From positions 1 to 48,591 of the forward strand of contig JALLLT010000094.1 in assembly GCA_025266875.1 (NCBI GenBank): a DNA stretch of 48,591 bases. The letters are read 5' to 3'. The DNA is from Fennellomyces sp. T-0311 (taxonomy: Eukaryota; Mucoromycota; Mucoromycetes; Mucorales; Lichtheimiaceae). The position numbers and the translations under genes are program-made. The notes under the pieces are model-generated. The model searched no databases. It was not told the DNA's origin and saw only the letters and a list, made by a program, of their open reading frames with translations. Below are positions 40,776-48,591 of the stretch, piece by piece (position 1 is the stretch's first letter; each line of letters begins with the position of its first letter).

Positions 40776-41548
40776 CAGAACACACAATGTCGAAATGGAA
40801 TGGAGTGCCGGTTAAACAAAGTTGAGTCATGTGGTAAAATTGAGCTGTACGGAAAACAGATGTGGTCGAGCAGTGCTGTATCTGGTGACCTGTTTTTGAT
40901 ATTCTCGAACATTGAGCCTGAATTCCAGTTAACGGACAGCGAGAGAAAAAAGGTTGCTAAAGGAATGCAAAGCTGGAGGCATTCCTACACCATTGGCGAT
41001 GTCGAATTGCTGGTTTGTCTTATGGTGTCGCTTGATAATATGGAAGCTAGCACAGCTGAAGTGCGGGTTGTGAATGTGCAGAACCATATATCCAGATCAG
41101 CGTGTTGTATGATCAAATCGGATGCCGTTGACAGTTGATGATGTCACTTTAGCTGCTTTTCGTATCGTATGACGATCTCATTGAGGTACACGATCCGTAT
41201 TATTGAACTATGGTACGTAGTGAATACTCGATAAAGAAAAGCATTAAAAAAATTTTCGTGCTACTGAGTTAGTGAGCAAAATTAGCGTACAAGCTAAAGA
41301 AGTACATTGAACGCCGACTGATATACCAAGCATGCCTTACGCGAGCAAATATTGTTTATATTGAAAATAATAAAAGAGAGAACCTTTAAATAGAAGTATC
41401 TATTATTATAAGGCAACGGTATGAACTTATGCAGGTGCTGTTGCAGAAAAAGACTGTGCTGAACTTCCGCTTTAGTATGGCATACTAAAATCGGACATGA
41501 ACCTAGCATCTACTAGTGTACGCGCTAATAAATCTGTCAAAATTGTAG

Positions 41549-41555
41549 TATAAAA
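41549..41555 (+). promoter_or_regulatory. TATA box of the hAT transposase
   Basis: TATAAAA lies 48 bases upstream of the ATG at 41603. An earlier in-frame ATG at 41570 is only 15 bases downstream of the box and is unlikely to be used. Confidence 0.55.
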
Positions 41556-41602
41556 GTGAGCTCGAATGCTTGCTGCTAAATTTCTTAGATCACATTCAAA
41601 CC

Positions 41603-44049
41603 ATGGCTACCAGTAACGCTCAAATTCCCCACCTCCAACGCGCAGTGTCAACTGAATCCAACGTCAGCAACGATGGAAGCCCTACGAGCAATCGCCGTGC
41701 TATTGTCTGGCAGTTTTTTCAACTAATGGATATGGATTCTGATGATGATACATACACTGCTGAGACTGTAGTGAGAAGAGCACGCTGTAATCTGTGTCAG
41801 GGGTATGTGCATCTTTCTTGGACCCTTACTTTATTTATTCTAAACTTCCAAATAGGGAACCATTTAAGGCACGACTCCATGATGGCAGCACCAAGTATAT
41901 GCGCCGGCATTTACGCAGCCACCATTCTGCCGAATGGAATCGTGCAAATGGGACTCAAGAAAACACGATTTCCAACTACTTTACTGTGTATGTTTGCGAT
42001 AGTATGCGTAGATGGATCTGAATGTGTTTGATCTAATTGATTTCGGTAATTAGTATGAACTTCGACCAGCGTACCTTTCGCACGAAGCTGATGGAGTGGA
42101 TGGTGGCAAACGATCAACCCTTCTCGGAGGTTGACTCGTCCCATTTTCGTTTGTTGATAACATACTTGAACCCTTCTGCCCAAGTCCCTTCCGCTGTCAC
42201 CTTGCGATCCGACCTCATGTCCAGCTTCACGGAAAATCGACGCACTCTGAAGGAGAAACTACAGGTACTCATTAGCATTGCAAGTAAAGTAAAACTTATT
42301 AAACCATACCACCAGATGTTAGATTCCAAGATATCGGTCACTGTGGATGTATGGACGTCCGCACACCGCATGTATTCCTTCTTTGGGATAACTGGTCACT
42401 ACGTTGACCATGAATGGAAACTGCAAGAACTCTTGTTGGACTTTGTGCCACTTGTCGGACGGCATACGGGTGTTGCTCTTGCAGAGGCGTTTATGCAATC
42501 GATGTCTGAGTTGGAGATTACAGATAAGGTAAGAGGGCTGTTTGTTGCTTAATATTTTGCTGACCGTGATTATAGATTTTGGCTGTTACGTGCGACAATG
42601 CTGCGAATAACAACACCATGATGCGCGAGATCGAACGCCTTTGGCTGGAGATGGGCCACGATTTTGACGCTGACAGACAGCGTCACCGTTGCATTGCCCA
42701 TATTATCAATATCGCTGTGCAAGGTGCCTTGCAGGAGTTGAACGTCGAGCCAGCGATGGAGAGCGATGATGAAGCGCCTGACGTGTCTGACGACGATGTG
42801 CTCAATGAGGTAGTAAACGAGACGAACCTGATTGCTTCAGCTATCTCCAAGGTAAATTAGATTTTCATACTTGAGAGTGAGCTTGTACTGACCATATTAT
42901 TAGCTACGTGCCGTCGTTCGTCTCATTCGCAGATCAACAGTTCGACGTGATGGGCTGAGATCGGTTATGCAGTCGCACTTATACGAACCTCGTGAACTAG
43001 TACTAGACTGCAAGACGCGCTGGAATTCGACTGCGGTTTTGATCGAGATGGCATTGACACTACGAACTCCATTGACTATAGTTGTGGCAAGTGATGCGGT
43101 GCTACGGCAATACCAGCTTGAGCCGCAAGAATGGGATCTATTGATTGATCTTCATACATTTCTTACAGTAAGATATTAGTCTATAAAGTTTGTATGATAA
43201 GTAACTAATATAAACGTGCTAGGCATTTCGATCGGTATCAACCTTCCTGTCTGGATCGAAGTATATAACCATCAATGCCGTCGTCCCAGCATATAACATG
43301 CTGATGGATGAGCTGGAAGGGTACCAGTCTGGATCCCGGGATCTCAAAGCAGCTGCAGACCGAGCCTTTGAAAAACTGAGTCAATACTACACCATGACTG
43401 ACGACTCGCCGATCTGCACTGTGGCTACCAGTAAGCATTACTATTATATATTCAAGTTTCGTATACTTATATTGAAACTCTATAGTTCTTGACCCCCGGC
43501 TCAAATTAGATTACCATCGTGCTCAGAGCTGGGAGCCAGAGTGGATTGACATTTGCGAACGGAAGGCCAGAGATGAGTATGAGCTGTACGCAGCTCGGAT
43601 GGAGGTCGGCCCTGCAGTTGGAGGTGAAGCTCCGCCAACAAGAAACGATGCGCAGCAAGATGCATTCATGGCACGCATCTATGGCGAGGTGCAAGCGATC
43701 GGGAGAGTAGAACAACGGTCAGAGTATGATGTTTATGTGAGAGATGGACGCGAATATTGTTCCGACCCCTTGCTTTGGTGGCGTGACCGGCAAAGTGTTT
43801 TTCCAGTGCTTTCGCGCATGGCAAAAGACTACTTGGCCATTCCTGGTTAGTTGAATTTACTGTTCACCATTGGCTTCTTCTTCTTTTTACTAAATATGAT
43901 GAACAGGTTCAAGCGCGCCAGTAGAGCGTGCCTTTTCTGCAGGAAGAAACACGATTCCTTGGAATCGCTCTTCCTTGCTCCCTGAAACAATTCGTGCCTG
44001 TGTGCTGGAGAAGAACCGTGTTAGACAAGCACAGTACGAGAATGCATAA
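41603..44049 (+). CDS. hAT transposase, eight exons, 685 aa, intact
   Basis: Exons are 41603-41802, 41856-41987, 42054-42528, 42576-42851, 42904-43167, 43223-43430, 43486-43845 and 43907-44049. All seven introns are GT-AG, 47-66 bp, and their phases are consistent. A BED zinc finger is split across exons 1 and 2 (RARCNLCQG...KYMRRHLRSHH). The catalytic region includes ISVTVDVWTSAHRMYSFFGI and ILAVTCDNAANN. RCIAHIINIAVQ and LVLDCKTRWNSTAVL follow. The C-terminal dimerisation region includes SDPLLWWRDRQSVFPVLSRM and SSAPVERAFSAG. No stop or shift was found. Together with intact TIRs and target duplication, this suggests a functional autonomous element. Confidence 0.9.
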
Positions 44050-44643
44050 ATTTGTTAGGGCATCATTCTCTCTATTTCTTTGTCCCTTTCTCCGTCGCTT
44101 TGGCCATTTCCTTCTTTGTCTCTTGCTTTTTTTGCTCCCATGCCTCATTATTTTTTCTTGGCTCCTTGCCTCTTACTTTTTTGGCCTTTCGCCCACTTTC
44201 TTTGCTTTTTCTTGCCGCTTTGGCATTTTGTATTTTTTTGGTCTTTCTTTGTTGCTTGCAGCAATCCGCCTCTGCCTTTGGCATGCGGAATTACAAATAA
44301 ATGAGGCAATAACCTCTTATTAGAAAAAAAGTCCTGCTGCTCCAAAAAAAGTGTGTATGATAGCGATTTCGTGATCCAATATAATAAAGGCGAATTTTGC
44401 CCAAACATTATACACAATAACACGAGGTGGAACCCCATTTCCCTTCTACATTAGTCATTGCCGCATTAAGATCGCTCACATTGTAGATTTCGTCGGGCGG
44501 GCCACTTTAATTCGGGCTCTTGTAATTTCGGGTTCGGGCAAAAGACGTAGCCCGTTTCGTTGGGCCCGACGGGCCACGGGCCACATGTGTGGCCCGGCTG
44601 GACTGGCCCGATGCCCGTCGGGCATGGCCCGTTTAGAGCCCTA
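44050..44643. other. hAT 3' region
   Basis: A pyrimidine-rich stretch (44060-44280) with repeated CCTTTC, TTTGGC and TTTTGCC follows the stop codon. It contains several overlapping frames that are low-complexity shadows. From about 44490 the GC-rich subterminal repeats of the hAT run to the right TIR. Confidence 0.5.
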
Positions 44644-44651
44644 CATCATAT

Positions 44652-46295
44652 TCAGTGCTTCGATTCATCTTCAATATTTAAGCCTGTCAAGTGGTCCCTT
44701 GAGCTTTTAAGTTTGTCCTGCCATTTTAGCAGTTAAATAAAGTATTCAAGTTAAGCCTTCGAAGTTGTTTTTTTTTGGGTACTGGTATTAAGCAAATTTA
44801 ATAAGTGTTTGGTTTGAGCAACAATGTATAATGATTTAAGTGCTCGGATATCGCACATTAATTCAGATTTTAATTAAGCTGACCAACATTTATCAATTAG
44901 GAATGTCTATTAAGCATACAAACAAAAGAGGATTAAGCATATAGATTAAGTATAGACGAATTATAAAATTAAGCATGTGTAATTAGCTGATGAATTAGGT
45001 GGTATCTTAATCAAAAAAATTGAGCATAAACATTCAGCAGCAACTTGAGTTTGTATGACGAGTATTAGGCAAACAGAAACAGCTTTCATGTTCGGCTTAC
45101 AAATGCAGCTGTAAACATTTGTATGTACTTAATGAATCAACTAATCACATGATTTAAAAAGCAATGCATATCTGTATATGCAGCACACTTATTGCGTAAG
45201 CAAATTAAGCAAGGCGAATGAAAGATTTGAGCTTTCAAATTAAGCACAAGGAAACAAAAGGTTTAAGCTTTGTTATTTAGCACAATACTTTAAGCATAAG
45301 CATGTAAAGCTTAAGCTCTGAAATTTAGCACAGTAAGTTAAGCACAAGATAAGGATTGAGGTCTGTAATGTAGTACCATAAAATTTAGTAGTCAGTATTG
45401 TATCACAACAGCTCATGATTTCAATTATTTATTCAACGTATGTGGTTTTATATAGAGTCATTGGATGCTATATTGTTATATTTTAGAAATGTCATTGGAT
45501 GCTACATTTATAAATAAGAATACTCCCATACCTTCATCATCATCATCATCTAGCTCACTTTCTGATGAGGAAATAAGCTCTCCCAAGGCGTCATATCCAG
45601 CATAGGGACAAACAAACGGTGGTCCCCTTGCATTTAAGCCACCGCAAAGTGTAATGTAGTGTTTATACCAGGTTGGAGTACTTGGATGCATCAGAAACAA
45701 GATCGGATATCTGCAGAATATATGCATTTGATCATGTTGGCATTGTCCACAAACATTCATTGATCAACTATGGTCATCTGGAAACCCGTGACATGCTGTT
45801 CCCTTGATGAAGCAGCAGACACAAATTAATCTGGGTCTTCTCCATGCTGGGTAGTCCACAGTACGATGTCGTGGTTGGCGATAAATTGAGCAGCCAGGTA
45901 GTTGACTTTGGGTTTGCATAGATCTTTTTCCTTGAGCTTGCTCAATTCAAGAAAAGAGATGAACTAGATACGTGTATCTTCACTTTTTATGTAGCACAAT
46001 GACCGAAATTGTAATAAGCATGTGTATAAAGGTAATCTTCTAATCAGGGTGTTATATAATGATTGTAGAGCCGGTCAATGGTATAAAAAGCTGTTGAGAC
46101 AGTGAATAATTTACTCGTAATTCAACTATGACGCCTCTCATTAAATTTATCAAGTGCCAACCTGTGTAATGATGTGTCCATTACAGACGTTATCCAACCT
46201 GCAACCTGGTTGATCGCCATGCAGTATCCATATACCGTATTGATAGACGTAGCATACGACAACTCATATGGCGCATGGTTGGATAAGGATATTAG
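44652..46295. other. AT-rich region without a recognised gene
   Basis: The motif TTAAGCA or ATTAAGCA recurs many times between about 44740 and 45360, giving a diffuse interspersed repeat. GTCATTGGATGCTA occurs twice near 45460 and 45490. A 94-codon frame at 45476-45760 (-), with an Asp/Glu/Ser-rich C-terminal half, is unrecognised and has no good promoter. I do not call it a gene. Confidence 0.4.
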
Positions 46296-46362
46296 GATTA
46301 CGTATAGCTTAGATGGATTACGTATAGCTTAGATGGATTACGTATAGCTTAGATGGATTTCG
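46296..46362. repeat. 20-bp tandem repeat, 3.3 copies
   Basis: GGATTACGTATAGCTTAGAT repeats at 46296, 46316 and 46336, with a partial fourth copy at 46356. The copies are identical. It lies about 50 bp upstream of the TATA box of gene E. Confidence 0.85.
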
Positions 46363-46413
46363 TAGATTGTAGATCATAGACGCCTTAGCTATTACCCCCT
46401 AATATCTGACGTA

Positions 46414-46421
46414 TATATAAA
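46414..46421 (+). promoter_or_regulatory. TATA box of gene E
   Basis: TATATAAA lies upstream of the gene E exons. No ATG in the right frame follows it before 46575, so an upstream exon or a lost start codon must be assumed. Confidence 0.45.
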
Positions 46422-46574
46422 GCAGAATTCCTGGATACAGGAATCCTCATCATTTATACTCTCATATAACCGGTTCCACCTTCGGGTCATTATCGTAACA
46501 TTGTCTGACTCACAGCAACATACACGATTGTAAGTATCCTGTGGTCTGCACTGTTACAACCTGTTGATGGCAGC

Positions 46575-47280
46575 TTTAAACGCAATACCAGACGACGTGT
46601 TGTAGCCAAGAAGAGAAAGACAAAGGCTACTACGAGACGGCCTGCAAGAACCAGACAGCCGGATGCTACAACTGGTTTGTGATTTCACTTTCATCGCCCA
46701 CAAAACCCAGCACCATTTGCAAATCTGGAGATTAATTTTTCAGGCCCTCCTAAATACTACAGCTATCGAGACCTTGGTGACGATGGCGGATTCAATGTTA
46801 GAATTTCCGGTCCAGCTCAAGACGTAGAGCGTGCTGTTCGTACTGTTTACGAAATGAAAGAGATTCCTGAAGAGCCTAGTATCCAAGAGATTATGGATAC
46901 AGAGCAAGACGAGGAATTCAATGATCTGGTGGCCTTTGAAAAGATCGAAGTCACAGAGACACCTTCATACGTTTGGATGAAGAGATACTCGTCTAAAAAG
47001 GTCAGCGACTTTCTCGATTCAGTGATGAACCAAGGTGTTTCTGTGCTGGTAGCTGCTTCCAAGCATTGCATCGGTCAAGCTTCAGTGTACATATTCTGCA
47101 ATGAATATCTCGAGGATCCTTCTATCCTTCCTGGATATAGGCTTGCTTTGAAGGTGCATCGACCATGTCATCACCAGAAAATCTTCGAAATCCACACTGT
47201 CTTCATCGATGCACTCATACGCAAAAACCCATTGCGTACGATTAAAGAAATGCGCTTCAAGCTTCTTGAGAGCTTTCCAG
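46575..47280 (+). pseudogene. N-terminal exons of an IS630-type transposase (E)
   Basis: A basic exon (RNTRRRVVAKKRKTKATTRR) ends at 46674. The intron is 46675-46743 (GTTTGT...TTTTTCAG, phase 1). Exon 2 is 46744-47280, ending SFPG at the conserved phase-1 donor. Exon 2 matches gene A closely in layout (KYYSYRDLGDDGGFNVRISG, then TVYEMKEIP, and LPGYRLALKVHRPCHHQK). The catalytic exon does not follow. Instead a MULE end begins about 35 bp into the intron, so the element was probably split by the MULE, and its second half may lie beyond the right edge. No start codon was identified. Confidence 0.8.
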
Positions 47281-47314
47281 GTCATTACTACCCTTAAGCT
47301 TCATAATAAGCAAG

Positions 47315-48591
47315 GGGTTTTACCTCGCGCACATCAAATTTTTACCTCGCGCACACCAAACCACCCAGTCACTTTAGTAAAATGTGCTGAGAATAGAAAT
47401 CACCTTGCCCACACCAAATCGTCTCGCGCACACCAAATTCTGTCAAAAGTTTTTTGCTTAAGATCATCAGATCAAAATGTCATTAATGGAGTCCATTACC
47501 AAAAAAACTTACTCGAACCGGGAGCAACTTTACGCGGACCTTAAGGCAGTGGCTAAAGAGGGAGGCTTTACTGTAAAAATTGGTGCAAGCAACATGAACC
47601 CTAACCAAGGCACGGTGAAAACGAATTTTATTTGTGGTCATGGTGGTGAGGCTCGTGGTCACCGCACTAAAAAACAGTTGGGAGCCGGGAATGATGAGAA
47701 AGAATCGTATGAAGTCAAGAAAATGGTAGTTACGAAAAATAAAGATATCTATAAAGCCGCCCATTTATATGTGAATCTATGTCTGTAGAATGGCGGTGAA
47801 AACAAAATTGGCGATACAGCATGTAATGACGATACAGAAGTGTTCGAGGAGGTTGACATATTTATTATACTATATTATGTATACAAGTCAACGTGACTTT
47901 TGTTACTTACTATTACATAATGTAGGGTGTCAAAGAAGGGTCTCATAAGTGCAGCAATGGAGTTGTGAAAAAGAACCCCATTCGTCCCTCTAAGAAAATC
48001 GGCTGTCCCTGGCTAGTTTATGCATCCCAAAAGAAATCCGACGGTCTTTGGAGGGCAACCCTTAAATGTTCTGAGCATTCCCATCCTATGGCGACCAGTA
48101 CGCTGGTCTACCACGAATACCGGAACGATGATCCAGAGAAAAGGGCTGAGATTATCGAAATGTCTGAAAACATGCTCACACCTGCTCAGATCTTGCGCCA
48201 AACCGCCGGAGCGAATGGTGAGCAGACACAGATACCCAAAGATGTGTATAAAATCAGGGAAGAGGTGGCACGAGCGATGAAGCAGTCTGAAGCACGTACT
48301 CTTCATGACTATCTTAAAAGCCATGGGTATCTATTGCGTTACAGCAAAACCGAAGATATGATCGACAAGCTTTTTGTGACGCACAAGAAAAGTATTGAGC
48401 GGGCCAGACGGTTTAGTGAGGTCATTGTTCTCGATGCGACCTACAAAACTGTGACGAACAAAATGCCTTTGGTCAACATTGTCGGTATCGATAACCTCGC
48501 GTCCAACCAATCGTCCAAGTCGCTTCGATCATTTTACATTGGTTCGGTCTTAATTTCAAACGAAAAAGAGGCGTCCTACGAATGGTTGCTG
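47315..48591 (+). mobile_element. second MULE, left part only
   Basis: The likely terminal region starts GGGGTTTTACCTCGCGCACA at about 47315. It contains four to five copies of CTCGCGCACACCAAA-like motifs up to about 47442. The transposase gene follows at 47477. The right end is outside the window, so TIRs and target duplication cannot be checked. Confidence 0.7.
47477..48591 (+). CDS. MULE transposase with FAR1-like N-terminus, partial
   Basis: The first exon starts at the ATG at 47477 (MSLMESITKKTYSNREQLYA). An intron must end at the AG at 47928; its donor is between about 47760 and 47830 and is not resolved. Exon 2 runs open from 47929 past the window edge. The N-terminal module is FAR1-like, with ordered Cys and His residues (HKCSNGVV...KKIGCPWLVYAS...LKCSEHSHPM). 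The MULE catalytic domain begins with D1 in VIVLDATYKTVTNKMPLVNI. The second D and the E lie beyond 48591. It is unlike the MULE at 26741-29227 in sequence and has no OTU part within view. It sits inside the gene E intron. Confidence 0.85.

Larger units (their letters stand above)
39807..44643 (+). mobile_element. complete hAT transposon
   Basis: The ends are TAGGGCTCTAAA...ACGGGC and the inverted ...GCCCGTTTAGAGCCCTA. The 8-bp target duplication CATCATAT lies at 39799-39806 and 44644-44651. Both features are diagnostic for hAT. Both subterminal regions (39820-39965 and 44490-44640) are GC-rich with many GGGC/GCCC repeats, unlike the AT-rich surroundings. The element is 4,837 bp, and its transposase gene is open throughout, so it may be active or only recently inactive. 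Confidence 0.95.

Noticed and set aside
40800..41138. 112-codon frame in the hAT 5' region as a second hAT gene
   Set aside because: It begins inside a repeated block, has no recognised domain and no promoter at the usual spacing; kept only as a mention.
44052..44438. Several overlapping frames after the hAT stop codon
   Set aside because: They read a pyrimidine-rich low-complexity tract on both strands and have no domains.

Overview
The window looks like a transposon graveyard in a fungal nuclear genome. The organism is probably an early-diverging, AT-rich, intron-bearing fungus. Mucoromycota is my best guess, from short 53-97 bp introns, TATA boxes close to start codons, and the mix of IS630/Tc1, KDZ, Helitron, MULE, hAT and PIF/Harbinger elements. 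The phylum is an inference, not a read-out. I see no ordinary host housekeeping gene, no rRNA and no convincing tRNA.

Layout. 1-4900 (-): a Ty3/gypsy chromovirus with Gag, protease, RT, RNase H, integrase and a chromodomain, broken by three one-base frame changes and cut by the window's left edge. 4890-9045 (+): IS630-type element A, with an array of roughly 180-bp repeats, a small HTH-like gene, a DD34E transposase with one in-frame TGA, then a 217-bp duplicated repeat. 9337-15483 (+): a Helitron whose Rep/helicase gene is preceded by four tandem copies of one zinc-knuckle exon and is followed by a small two-knuckle gene and a strong hairpin. 15495-16654: a roughly 265-bp repeat array rich in hairpins, plus one hairpin mini-element. 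16660-19613: AT-rich, nothing recognised. 19614-29227 (-): one MULE transposase-OTU protease gene, split by a 6,871-bp element (19868-26738) inserted at a TA.

That 6,871-bp element is the most striking object here. It has 392-bp terminal inverted repeats and a TA target duplication, and a central palindrome with arms of about 775 bp. It carries three divergently arranged genes: an intact DD34E transposase (C), a catalytically dead IS630-type paralogue (B), and a small basic HTH-like protein (B1). Removing the element and one TA restores the OTU reading frame, which proves the boundaries. A second dead paralogue (D) with its own small partner (D1) lies at 37453-39273, and element A carries the small partner beside a DDE-bearing transposase. 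Together these suggest a recurrent, undescribed module: a small HTH protein with an IS630-type protein that may keep or lose catalysis.

30346-34273 (+): a PIF/Harbinger element with a Myb-like ORF1 and a decayed transposase. 34439-34957: a KDZ transposase remnant. 36348-37171 (-): the 3' end of a second hAT. 39807-44643 (+): a complete hAT with TIRs, an 8-bp target duplication and a 685-aa, eight-exon transposase. 46575-47280 (+): the N-terminal exons of another IS630-type gene (E), followed directly by a second MULE (from about 47315) that runs off the right edge.

Five of the six in-frame nonsense codons in these otherwise well-preserved genes are TGA, often where an arginine would fit, so CGA-to-TGA decay is a plausible shared cause.
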